Positions 51,012 to 62,684 of a stretch of 64,000 nt of DNA are shown here, piece after piece (the first letter of the stretch is position 1; every line of letters starts with the position of its first letter). A program made the position numbers and the translations under genes. This DNA comes from Halichondria panicea (taxonomy: Eukaryota > Porifera > Demospongiae > Suberitida > Halichondriidae): contig NC_087377.1 of NCBI RefSeq assembly GCF_963675165.1, positions 1,017,501 to 1,081,500 on the forward strand, read 5' to 3'. The notes below the pieces were generated by a model that made no database searches, had not been told where the DNA came from, and worked only from the letters and a program-made list of their open reading frames with translations.

Positions 51012-54000
51012 CCATCCACCCACTCCACCCACACACACCACACACACAGGGCTTCAGACCCTCCAATAGATACGAGACCGTCGACCCTTACAGACCATAT
51101 GAAGTAATGGTCCCGGCTTCTATTGCTATGACAACCAGCCAATCGCCTTCCCTAGTTCAAAGTCCAATGTAAGTCGAAGCATCCAAAGAATTGTAGCTTT
51201 GGGGCGCTCAATGGTAGCCACCAAAATAAACAATTTGGGGAAAATTCATCAAAGCCATGACTTACCTTTGATGGATACCAATCCGTGCTAGACCTCACTT
51301 GAACAATGCCAATAATTTATATCACAACTGATAACCAACATCGCAATCCACCTCTTGTTTACGTCCTTTTTGGTTTTTGAACTGCCAACCTCGATTTTTG
51401 CACACCATGTTTTAGCTCTTGTAACCAGTGTGTTCCTTACGCTAACAGCTCTCTGTGTATGTGTGTTTTTTTTGCCTGCCACCTGGGTATGTTTTTGGGC
51501 CTGAAAAGTCCGTGGAACATAAAATCAATATCAATTTGATAACAGCTCTCTGTGCATGTGTGTGTCTGCAATGTTTCCACCGCCCACACCACACACACAC
51601 ATGTGCACCCTCCACACACACCACACACACACACACACACAGGTATGCTGGAGGAAGTGCTGCAATGTCTCCACCGCCCACACCACTACCTAGGGGAGGT
51701 ATGTAACGACTGAATGTTATTATATAGCGTACGGAGGGGAGGGCACAGCACAAGTATACCGATCATATTACTATAATATTTTGCGAGCATCAAACATAAT
51801 TCTAGCGTTGATCACTTCGCAAAACTAGTAACTGGTGATGACACACAATCCTTGCCAGAACGCAATAATTATGCCTCGAGGCGTAGCCGCACGAGGGATA
51901 CGGTAAAAGCTGACTGTATGTGTGTGTGTGTGTCTGTTCCAGCTGTAACTGCTCAACGGTTGTAATGCGACGAAATTAACAGCTTCTATAGGCTTCTAGC
52001 CACGTTCTCTTGGATTTTGATTCGTGGATTAGCAAACTAAAGCTTCTTTCTCGAGTTATGGCTAGTTTGACTCACATTGAAGGCTGTTGCAGTCTCTTCA
52101 GAATCTTTCGTAGCATTATGCGTTCGCACAAAGTTTCTATTCAACATATGAGTTAGCCTTGCACTAAAGCGCTAGCTTTTTGTTAGCTACAAGAGTAAAA
52201 AAAAAGCTGTAAAACTAGCTATACATTGACCTTGCAGACACACCCCTTATTTCTGTGTATGTAATGCACATGCGCGCTCATCCCCACGTGTGATAAGAGA
52301 CGATTAGATCCTCCTGGCAGAATCATCTTTTTCTTGAGGGCCTGGTAAGCTACCATAGATATAACAATATGCATGTACACAAGTCTTTTCTTCTCATCTT
52401 CTCAGTTATGATAGATATAAATACACACTGAACTCCAGATCCTGGAAGAATTAATTTTCTTCTTTCTTGAGGCCACAAAACACTACAATGATACCATAAT
52501 AAGATAACAACAATGTAATTAAGTATTTCTTCTCAGTGACTTTATATAGCTTATCTAACTTTAATTCATTATATTTCCCACCTACTACACTTTTGCCATG
52601 TAGTCTAGTGGGGTTTAACTGTCATAAATTGGCACCTCAGGGCTACAAGGGAAAATATGGCTCATAAATTGGCACCTCAAGCATATGCAGTAAAAATAAA
52701 TTAATGGTGTTTTCGATGAATGAAAATGTCTTGCATGAGAAACAAAATGTCATAAATGAAAACATAGAGACAGAGGGTGTAGTCTGTAGACTAGTTCATC
52801 AAAAATTCTGCTGTGTGCTTGCAGAAGGAGCTGCTTTAGAGACACTCTGGGAGAGGGCTAGGGCTCAGGCTGAGCCTTGCTCACTAGCACTAGTACTGCA
52901 CACACTGCACTAGGCCTGTTCAGCTTCTGTATTTAAATAAAAAGAAGCCAGTTTAGTAATAATATAGGAGTGGCTATTTTAAGCTTACCTTTGCTTGCCT
53001 ACTGGCCTGGCATAGCTGAAGAGAGCTGGTCTAGACACCTAGCTGTGTTGTTTCTTCTGGCTGGTTGCTGCGCAGTAAGTGGAGGGAGGGGCTGACTAAT
53101 TGAACAGAGAGGGGGAGTGGCTCTAGTCTGTACCGTTCGCTTTGAGGGAGGGGCTGGCTGCTCATATTCTGTCCAGGCTGCGCAAGGATTTGAGTGTGGC
53201 AGCAGCCCTGGTGTGAACGTCGAGCTATCTTTTCCTAGTTGTCTTCTTGTTTGAATAGTGTTGCTATGTGGTAGTCATGCAGCTTGATGCATAGCAACCA
53301 GTCAGCCAATCAGATGGGACATATATCAATTAATGCACAGTGCCTCGGGGTTTATGACAGTAAACCACACCTCCCCCTCGGGCTTACGCCCTCGTAGTCG
53401 GGAGGTTTACTGTCATAAACCCCTCTACACTGTACATTAACTAATACATAGAAACACTAATACTTTTTGAGTGAAGCATAACATGGCGAGAGGCATTAGC
53501 ACAGCGCAGCTTTCAACACTCGTTATTATTATAGGTAGGTCGCAAGGGTTCAATTTTTCTGCTGATTTGGCTTATTCACAAAACGTTTTTCACCCGCTAC
53601 ATGGAGCTATTTATAGTACAAGGGGGGAGTCATAGAACATACCACACCAATATACCAGTATACATGAATCAACCTCAAACCACAAAGCATGGGGATATTT
53701 GAGGGGGAGTCCCAGGGACTGTCCATTATAACTACCAGGCCACAGGCCCACAGCATTGCTGGAATAATTATTGCATCATCACTGAGTCCAGTAGTGGAAC
53801 TTACTCACTGGTATTACTAGAATGTTTTGCGAGCATTCATCATTTTGCAAAAATAAAATCGCAAAACCTTTAACTATAGTACTGGTAAATACACACAATC
53901 CTTGTCAGAACTCGATAGCAAAGGGTTAAATTTTCTGCTGATTTTGGCTCATTCACAAAGGGTTTTCACCAGCAAAATATTGTATAATACCATATCAACC

Positions 54001-56155
54001 GCAAACAATAGATAATAAAATTATGGGATACTTGAGGGGGAGTCCCAGGGACTGTCCATCACTATAGCTATATAATTATACCAGGCCACAGCATTGCTGG
54101 CATACTCATGCATCACTGATAGTACATTAACGGAACTGTCCCACACATACTTTTCTAAGTAGCCACTGTTTTTGTGGGTTAGCAATCCTCCACGAAAATT
54201 AGTTCCACGAAATGCTAACAGTAGCTAATGGAAGACACGAAATTAGATTTCATTCCACGAAATTAGAGTGCTACAAGGTATATGTCTCTACTGGTCCATT
54301 GCTGCAGGTCATGTGGCTAAGCTACTGTATAGCGCAAAATTTCCATGTGGCTTAATTTTCGCTGTTTTCATGGGTAGCAATCCTAACACGAAAATTTGTT
54401 CCAAGAAATTAATGCTTAGCTACAGAAGACATCATTGATAAGATACCACAAAATCGATACCACAAAATTAATTCTAACGAAAATAATGCTTTTAGAGGTT
54501 ATTCCACAAATTTAAATGCCTCGAAAATTTATCGCTATAGGGAATGTCTCTAGTGGTTTATTGCTGCAGGTCATGTGATGTTAAGCCCCTCCCACTATGA
54601 AGGTGGTGATATGACACGAGAGAATCATGAGCTAAAGATGAGTGTACACGAGAAGGAGAAGGAGATCGCTAAAGTGAGCCCCACACATCACACACACCCA
54701 CACACTCACACCATTCACAATTAACCCACACGCCCCCACCAACCCCCCACACCCACACACCCCACAGCTCACACACAGCCTGGACGAGAGCCACTCCTAC
54801 ATTAAACAACTCAACCTGATGCTCAGTGAAAAGAAAGAGGCAATTCTAAGATATCAGGAGCAGATATCAGATCTCCAAGCAGAAGTGGGCGAGGCACGAC
54901 ACTCATCACACTCCGTACGTTACTACATTGTATTGTCAACTCTAGTGCTGTAGTTGGTATACAGTATAGCGGGTAATGTTCGTATGAACTACCCAGTTAA
55001 ATATTTCGTATTCTAAGTATTCGTACAGCTCAGAATAGTGACGTATTATAATTTTGCTGTTTGGTAGTAATGCTCTAAATACGAAAAATACGGAAAAAAT
55101 GTCCATCATACAAAAATAACCCACTGTACAAGTACAAGTAGGCACATTTTTGCCCTTGTATTCTATAAGGTATCTTGGGCCGTAGTAATCTTGTGCTGTA
55201 CTGTATCGTCAATATTACCCCCCACAGTCTATACCGACCCCCAGCAATGACCCAGTCCTAATGATATTACCCCCCACAGTCTGTACCGACCCCCAGCATT
55301 GATCCAGCCCTTCGCCATCAGTTGCAGCAGCTTCGTACGCAACTCAGCACCTCCGAGCAACAACGAACAGAACTGTCTCGAAACAACGCTCAACTGCAAG
55401 TACAAATATCACAGCGTGATTCCAGCCAGAGCTACAACCTCGAGGGTGTCAGAGCCGAGGTTAGATATGTTATTTTATTTACCGTATAGCAAATATAATT
55501 ATTTTGAAGGTTTAAATGTTCGCGGTTTTTCGCTGATTAAACTCATTTAGTATCTGTTTGGTAGTGCTACAATAATTACGCTGTGCTTAGTTAAATTGAT
55601 CAGAGATTGCTTTTGGGGCCAAGTTCCTTTTTCTAGGAAAATCGTCGCTGTGGGGGATTTTTCAAAATCATGATGAGGCCTGTTTTAGAGCTGGCTTAGA
55701 TGATCCCCATAACTTGTGTCAGTGTGGGGGCGTACAATTGTATGTGTATGTAATCATTAACTGGGGATTCTTATACTAATTGAAGACTATGAATAATTAT
55801 TGTTCAAGCCTAGTAGCAGTGAGTGAACACGATCAAGCGAAGAGCATTTCTAGTTACGCATCCTTAAGCAATAGCATATAATAATTATATTGTGTAATTA
55901 CAATTACTGTACGTATGCGTCTGTCGTTCTAAATTCTATTATTCTAATTCTGCCACCTCCCCTGATTGACTACAGGCTGCTCAGATGAGGGGGGAGAATC
56001 AGCGACTGATGTCACGAGTAGGAGTGCTGAATCATCAGGTATAGTGTAACCATTTAATAGTGTGCTAAGTTGTACAACTGAGTACCCTACTCCCTCTCAC
56101 ACACACCCACACCACAACCCCCACCACCCACACCACAACCTCATCACACCCCCAC

Positions 56156-56187
<32 letters not shown>

Positions 56188-56869
56188 GGTGTCCACGTAC
56201 AACGAGGACTTCCAGAGTGAGCGTGTGGACAGGGAGAGAGCGCAGGAGAGCATCATTAAACTAAAGGACACCAACGAAACACTGCACCAGTTCATACAAA
56301 TGATGGTAACAGCGTTGCAACCATTATACTATAGCACTGAAGCATGTATATAGAATCATAATAATATAAGTCTATCATAATTATTAGCGTGGCTATTGTG
56401 TGTACATGCATTTAGATCCCACTTGAGTGTAGTTAGCAGGGAACTATGAGCTATACACTGTAGTTCCCGATAACTACACTAACTGATAACTGTAATTGAT
56501 TGCAAATATTACTAGACTGTAATTATAGAATACACCCGAGAGTTTGAGGGACATTTGAACACATACATTGGATACTTTTGATTTAGATCCCACTTTTCAT
56601 CGACTATCTAGAAGAGCTAATAGCAATTTTACTTAATTTGCACCCTCATGCAAGCAATCTACGGTAATACTGGGAACTATAAGCTGATACACACTCCATT
56701 GCGTGCTGTGCGTGGGTGGGATCTAATTGTGTGGGATGTTATTCATAATTAGATCTATTTGTAATTGTTTTACTACCTTTACTGTACATCCCCTTCTCAG
56801 GCTCAGGAACATAACATTCGACTGGAAAACTATGGCTTCGGAGAACTGGCCAATCACGGCCCTCGCTAG
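50775..56869 (+). CDS. Second UBAN coiled-coil protein (ABIN/NEMO-like), 9 exons
   Basis: Exons 50775-50828, 51050-51168, 51643-51698, 54570-54673, 54768-54914, 55280-55459, 55976-56038, 56189-56305 and 56801-56869, in phase, 302 residues. A Pro/Ser/Tyr-rich N-terminal region of about 90 residues (PYRPYEVMVPAS, MSPPPTPLPRGG) precedes a coiled coil from about 95 to 280. The UBAN core VSTYNEDFQSERVDRERAQE starts at residue 242 and has the DF-x2-ER-x2-RER signature, closest in wording to TNIP2/ABIN. It ends ELANHGPR without a zinc finger. AATAAA at 57069. It is divergent from the other UBAN gene 2.6 kb away, probably as an old paralogue pair. An alternative last exon may lie at 57454-57638. Confidence 0.85.
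51765..51868. repeat. MITE family B fragment
   Basis: 'actataatattttgcgagca' to 'gccagaacgcaat', inside the 2.9 kb third intron of the plus-strand UBAN gene. Confidence 0.55.
51870..52300. repeat. Interspersed repeat family F, third copy
   Basis: It closely matches 13250-13620: 'tgttccagctgtaactgctc', 'cttggattttgattcgtgga' and 'gagttatggctagtttgact'. Confidence 0.7.
53330..53440. repeat. Hairpin repeat
   Basis: 'ggggtttatgacagtaaacc' and its inverted partner 'ggtttactgtcataaacccc' flank about 35 bp that also contains the inverted pair 'ccctcggg...cccga'. It lies in UBAN intron 3. No ORF. Confidence 0.75.
53812..53993. repeat. MITE family B copy
   Basis: 'attactagaatgttttgcga' at one end and 'accagcaaaatattgtataat' at the other are inverted. 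A non-autonomous element in UBAN intron 3. Confidence 0.65.
55226..55278 (+). repeat. Tandem copy of the UBAN exon 6 acceptor and start
   Basis: 'attaccccccacagtct' plus 'gacccccagca' occurs twice, about 52 bp apart. Using the upstream acceptor meets a stop (TGA) in the following sequence, so only the downstream one at 55278-55279 gives a complete protein. Confidence 0.8.
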
Positions 56870-57206
56870 CTTGAACTGTGGTTATAATTATATATAGTAC
56901 TTAGCATCAGTGTTTTGGTTTTTCAGTTTATGCAGTTTTGTTTCATTATGATCTCATAATCATAATGCTTATCTACTTCGTGCATTGATCTATTACGTAT
57001 AATGTAACAATGCAGTGTTTTCCATTGAGCCGTCTATTATACTATTATTGAGAATGATAATAACCATAAATAAATAAATTATGTTTTATGCATGAGAAGT
57101 TCAAAAGAGACAAAAACAATTCAAGCTAAAAATTAATTTTAGCTACGTATAATTGTAGTGGCTGCATGATATCATAAACTTAATAATTGAATGGCATATC
57201 ATGTAC

Positions 57207-57311
57207 TAGCCTCGACCCCCGGCCGATCCGTCTCCAATTGAACGCTAGGTCGCCTACTAGTATTTTTCAACTTCGTTCTATTAAAAAAAAATCGACCTGG
57301 GACCGAGGCTA
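57207..57311. mobile_element. 105-bp MITE with 9-bp target duplication
   Basis: It starts 'tagcctcga' and ends 'ccgaggcta'. The 9 bases atcatgtac flank both sides (57198-57206 and 57312-57320). The ends match those of the larger element at 60800-62660, so it is probably a deleted relative. Confidence 0.85.
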
Positions 57312-57453
57312 ATCATGTACATGCATCCAGCTATATATATAGGCGCAGCCAGGTGCACACAAGTACAATCATTATTTATGTGCTATAATTATAGCTAAGC
57401 GTCTATTAAAAACATTACGTGTCAACATTCTAGTGTCTGCCTATATAGCTAGT

Positions 57454-57638
57454 TGAGATCCACTTTCTTCTCCTCCGGTGACTATAGCTCGGCTATCTCT
57501 TCCAGTCCATCGTGGGGTACAGTCTTTAGAAACCAGTACCAGAGTAATGAGTTCAAGAACTCTAGACCCCCGCCCCTGGCCACACTCTTGGGTAGTCTTG
57601 ATCGACCCTTGACACAACAGCTGCACAGGGAGGAATGA
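57454..57638 (+). CDS. Possible alternative terminal exon of the UBAN gene or orphan exon
   Basis: After an acceptor-like 'tatatagctag' a coding-like frame reads LRSTFFSSGDYSSAISS, WGTVFRNQYQSNEF and a stop at 57636-57638. There is no ATG, so it cannot be a stand-alone gene. Phase 0 would let it follow UBAN exon 8 (56189-56305) instead of exon 9. No homology recognised. Confidence 0.35.
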
Positions 57639-57719
57639 TTATGAAGAAAGTACACACTATAATTATAATTAATAATTATAGAGTCATTGTTGAAAAGTAG
57701 CTTTGATGGTCGATAATTT

Positions 57720-59005
57720 GAACTGGAATGGTCGAATTACAAATCTAGGATGTTTTGACGAAGGGGAGGCTGAGACATCTGCAAAATAAAATATTCATTG
57801 GGGCCCTAATTTGTCATTTTTCGGCCTCGGACCATGGTATCGTCAAATTGGCAAATACTTTTATCTCTCGAATATCAACTCTTTGATGGTACCATTTTAA
57901 AAGGTCTCTTTCTAAGCTTTCAGAAAAACATTGATTTTCGATCCACAGAATTCAAGTTATGGCAGCTGAAAGATTCCCAAAATCATTAATTAAACGGAGG
58001 GGACCCCGGGGGGGTGTCTTTCAACAGCCATAACTTCAGAAAAAAAGTTTTGCGTTCCCGTGAGTGGGTTTAATTCACCAACAATAGTTTTGCGTTCCGG
58101 TGAGTGGGTTCAATTCACTAGCAATAGTTTTGCGTTCCCGTGAGTGGGTTCAATTCACCAGCAATAGTTTTGCGTTCCCGTGAGTGGGTTCAATTCCAAA
58201 TTGTCAATATCTCTCGAATATCAACTTTGATGGTACCATTTCTTTCTAAGCTTTCAAAAAAACCTATTTTTGATCCACAGAATTCAAGTTATGGCAGCTG
58301 AAAGATTCCTAAAATCATTAATTAAACGGAGGGGGGGTGTCTTTCAACAGCCATAACTTCAGTACAGTTGATCCGATGTCAAAATTTTTAGGATTTTCTG
58401 AAAATTACCTTTCAAACGATGTGTTTCAATCCAAAATTTCGTTGGGGTCGTAATTATTTTGTCATTTTTCGGCCTTGGACCATGGGCTATATAATCCATG
58501 GTATCGCCAAATTGGCAAATACTTTTATCTCTCGAATATCAACTTTGATGGTACCATTTGAAAGGTCTCTTTCTAAGCTTTCAGAAAAACATAACATTTT
58601 TGATTTTCGATCCACAGAATTCAAGTCATGGCAGCTGAGAGATTCCCAAAATCATTAATTAAACGGAGGGGGGGGTGTCTTTCAACAACCATAACTTCAG
58701 AATATAGTTTTGTGTTCCCGTAAATGGGTTCAATTCACCAGCAATAGTTTTGCGTTCCCGTGAGTGGGTTCAATTCACCAGCAATAGTTTTGCGTTCCCG
58801 TGAGTGGGTTCAATTCACCAGCAATAGTTTTGCGTTCCCATGAGTGGGTTCAATTCCAAATTGTCTAATACTTTTATCTCTCAAATATCAACTTTGATGG
58901 TACCATTTGAAAGGTCTCTTTCTAAGCTTCCAAAAAAACCTAAATTTTTTATTTTGGATCCACAGAATTCAAGTTATGGCAGCTGAAAGATTCCCAAAAT
59001 CATTA
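57720..59005. repeat. Nested tandem repeats (roughly 330-bp and 40-bp units)
   Basis: A block with 'tatctctcgaatatcaactt', 'tgatggtaccattt' and 'acagaattcaagttatggca' occurs four times (about 57873, 58205, 58530, 58872). Between them lie two arrays of about four 40-bp units 'agttttgcgttcccgtgagt' plus 'gggttcaattcaccagcaat' (58040-58195 and 58700-58855). No gene was found; ORFs here are artefacts. Confidence 0.85.
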
Positions 59006-59133
59006 GATTTGCACTTGAAATCGAGATAGGTGGTGTGTATTTAATCAGTTATTATGCATTATAACTAACTCACTAAAACTAAGAATGCCATAATTATAGC
59101 TAATTATGGGTACAGTTAATAGAGTAGTCTCAC

Positions 59134-62100
59134 CATGTGATGGTAATAAGCAATTCTTTTCTCTCACTCACTTCAACGGGAGTGTCCCTGCTCATAGTGA
59201 AAGTGAAACCACCTAGTTCAGTAGCTTTAGTAGTAGACTCTGGGAGTGGTTGCATATGAACTTGGATCCAGAACGTGGTGTCAATAGTTAACTCCAGTAG
59301 AATAATTATACTCTCCCCAACCATTGAATGTGAACTTAGCTCCATCAAGGTTGGTGAGATGAGGATCACCCGTACAGAAGGCTGTGTGTATATAATTATG
59401 TGTGTGTGTGTGTGTGTGCATGTGTGTGTGTGTGCGTGTGCAGAACAGACATTGTTTTATAGCTGCAAGAATAGCTAGTAAAGTACGATGCATGCATGCA
59501 GAACACTTTTCTAGCAGGTGGTTTTTGACCACTCTACCATAAAAGACATTCCTGCACAAAGACTCACTTCTTCTTGGTGGTTGATAAGTGGTACAAGTAA
59601 CTGCTAGTCCTGTACAGTGTGTCTGCTTCTCCTCCTATGCTGCATATACATCTCGCAGATTGTAATCAGTTTCAAGGAACTGGTTTGGGAAGAAGCTAGG
59701 ACTGTAGGCCACCACTCCACTGATAGCCACGAGCATTGTTGAGAGAGCCATTCCTTCGTCTGTGATGAGAATAGCGTTATTATGAATGAATGACAAAATA
59801 ATTTAATAAGTATTATGCTGTAAGAAATAATAATTTTATAGCTAGAAACAGTAACATTACACATCATTTGTATCCTCAAAGCTAGTATATATAATAAAAT
59901 AACTATAGTTACCGGGGAACTACTGTATAATTATTTCGAATGTGACAATCTTTTAAGTTTGAATCGCGACTTTTCGAAATCAGGCACGTACATGTAGTGT
60001 CATTCGCAATTCACATTTTAAACTTTTATATAAAAATTTTAATAGGAGAAGCCCCGCTATATAGAATATAAATATTTACTGGGATGTAGAATGTGAGAGC
60101 TAAGGTAAGTATCTCCCTCTGTCCTGCATGTGTAGTAGCCTTGCAAACCCAACTCCGTTAGCCCCCGGTGTGTATAGTCAAGGTAGTGGATCTGGTCCAT
60201 GCAATCATTCTGGATGTAGTGAGCTGGAATAGACACTGCACCATTGTTAATATTCAGCATAAGGTTCACATGTACGTTAGTGTCCCCACTTGCACACGTC
60301 ACACTGTATAGAGGGGGAAGGGTTGTGTATAAGGACGCATATGCAAGCATGTATATAACTTCATTCTATTTTAACGCTGCTTTTGTCGCATGCCGATCTC
60401 ACCTGATGATCGATCCTCTCCCCGAAATAATATTGAACAGTGAATGGCAGACCCAGACCGAGTGTCAGGTTTAGAGTCAATGCATCGACATACTCCAGGC
60501 GAATGGACACAAACACAGGCTCAGAATTCGAATCTGGAGGGAAAACATAGGATAGCAGGGTGCTTCATGCACTCCTGCATGGTAATAATTAGATCATTGG
60601 CATGAGGTATCTATGTGTTACAGTGCTCGAGGGCTGAGGGACACTATAACACACAATACCAAATGTACATGTCTATTCAACCAGAAAGACTGCTTTGCAC
60701 TTCATAACTAGATCCAGCTAACCACTTACCATCGACTGATCCTTCCTATCCTGATCCTGGGCGAGGAGAGAGCAGCCCAACAACCAACAGAGCCACGGCT
60801 AGCCTCGATTCAAGGCCGATTAAAATACGGCCTGGTACCTATTGCAGGGGTGATAGTGCGCATGCGCTTCAAATTACCCAGAATATGGGTAATCGTACTA
60901 CGAACGTAAAACCTTAGTAAATTACACAGGAAATTAGTCCGTTTACTAAAAATATGTTCCGTAATACTTTATCTCTATGACTGAGTTCTGTAAAGCTGTG
61001 GCTTATGCCGTCTATTGCGTTGGTCTAGAAGGCTTGAACACTAGTTTTAAGACAGAAGAGGCTCTCATCTACGTCTAGGATGGTCCTATAGTAGAGATGT
61101 CAGACCGGAAGTAGTGCGTGGGCGTATTTTCGTACAGTAATTCAATGGTAAAAAACGGGACCAGAATGTGAGTGAACAAGAAGGGCTTTCCGCAAGCCCT
61201 GGAAGAGTCTAGCAAACAACAGCTGTTCCCAGGGGTAAAAAATAGCGTAGAATTTGATTTTTATAACAGTTTTTTATGATTTTAGCATTTGATGCTTGTT
61301 TTGTGTGTGATTTTTTCTCAAAGGTGATCATCATTTTGGCAACCAAACATGAAAATGAACAAAAACACAAGTGAGCATGTCTTTCATCTCTAACTCTCTC
61401 CAGATTATGCAAAAAGTTGCTACAACAAGCTTTTATTTCTTGCGGAATCACATATTGCATGGATAGATGGGTGGAGCTGAGAATAGAAATGCAGTAAAAT
61501 CAAGCCAAGTGTACCAATAGCTGTATTTATTTCTTAGAAGTTACTGAAAGTAATTATTGAAGCAATCTGAAAGCCTCTGTTGAAAAGAAACAAGAAAGAT
61601 TGGAGAGAATTCCAAGGACAACAATGTAATCTATTTTAAAACTATTAAATTGCAAGAACTGATTCAATTTGCACACAAAACAAGACAAGAGTAATCTACT
61701 GTATTAATTAGAAGCTATCAACAGAGTTGTATCATAGATTTATAGTTGTATGGCCTTAAATCTACATCACACTAAAAACGAATTATTTAGACCAAATGAA
61801 ATTGACAGAAAAGTTGCTTATAAAGATCAAGAAACAGATACAAGCGTAAGGTGGACATTGATGAGAGTTCTAAAACATGATACAATATACTGAAAAGATA
61901 GTATGGTTACTTTAAATCCAAAAGAACTCTCTGAAGCAGGAGACATCATACTATTATAGGGACATCATAAAGATATACATTACAGAAACATTATAAACTT
62001 CATAATAGATATCAAATGGTTACAATGTTAACTCCTGGGTCCTGAGTGTCCATTTCATACTTTTTTAAAAGAGAATAGACCAAGCAGTTCAGCAGATATG

Positions 62101-62684
62101 CTAACTTTAAGATCATTTCCGGTATTAACAACAAATTTCATAAGTCCCGCCCAAGTACATTAAAATGCGGTAAATTTTTGTACGAATTTTTCCCTGACTA
62201 GTGTTCTTCAAAACGCTGTATCTCTGCATTCGCTTGACCAAATCCAGTGCAGTAAAGTTTTTCTGGTTTGCCTAGAGTGTTCAAAAGAGATAGTAATACA
62301 TAGGAGTTAGAAATAGCAAAAATTAAAATCGGTCTGACATCGCTACCTATAGCCGGGTTGTCTTCGCAAGTAGCAGTTTGAGGCACCATACACTTCCCAT
62401 AGCCTGTACAGATCCAAGGTAAGACATCCTGACCATACAACCGTCATAGAGGTAGATGAGAGCCTCTTCTGGCTTTAGACTAGTGTGAAAGCCTTCTGGA
62501 ACAACGCAATAGAGAGCTAAGCTGATGTACAAAGATAGAAAATAGATGAAAGAAAGAAAAAGGGGATTCCCCAGATTCTGGAGAATAAACTAACGCATGG
62601 GCACTATCACCCCTGCAATAGGTACCAGGCCGTATTTTAATCGGCCTGGAATCGAGGCTAAGCCACGGCTATAAGAAGCTTCAT
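59134..62684 (-). pseudogene. Broken secreted gene with von Willebrand D domain, interrupted by a transposon
   Basis: Recognisable exon remnants: signal-peptide exon (62684-62661 continuing at 60790-60730 when the transposon is removed; MKLLIAVALLVVGLLS), 60533-60403 (SEPVFVSIRLEYVDALTLNL), 60303-60079 (ending YYTCRTEGDTYLSS, Ig-like), 59759-59568 (AMOP-like, SPSFFPNQFLETDYNLRDVY...CTTYQPPRRS) and 59381-59134 (GDPHLTNLDGAKFTFNGWGEY). VWD after an AMOP-like segment resembles mucin-4/SUSD2-type surface proteins. Lesions: in-frame TAG at 60746-60748 and at 59635-59637, a one-base frame break near 59308 in the VWD exon, a phase mismatch between the second and third exons, and a 1.86 kb insertion. 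No exon is seen after 59134. A real but decayed gene is the best reading. Confidence 0.7.
60800..62660. mobile_element. 1861-bp inverted-repeat transposon, Mutator-like by target duplication
   Basis: The ends 'tagcctcgattcaaggccga' and its complement extend as a near-perfect inverted repeat of about 70 bp, with weaker similarity continuing inward ('tctattgcgttg', 'gaagaggctctcatctac'). The 9 bases agccacggc flank it (60791-60799, 62661-62669). Long inverted repeats and a 9-bp duplication suggest the Mutator superfamily. Interior ORFs such as 61209-61460 and 62198-62440 show no recognisable transposase, so it is non-autonomous. Confidence 0.9.

Noticed and set aside
52704-52913. 69-codon plus-strand ORF ending in LHTLH
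   Set aside because: It lies in a repeat-rich intron between UBAN exons 3 and 4 and no domain or splice link was found.
60800-62660. Possible transposase ORFs at 61209-61460 and 62198-62532
   Set aside because: Short, no catalytic motif seen; partly formed by the extended inverted-repeat arms.
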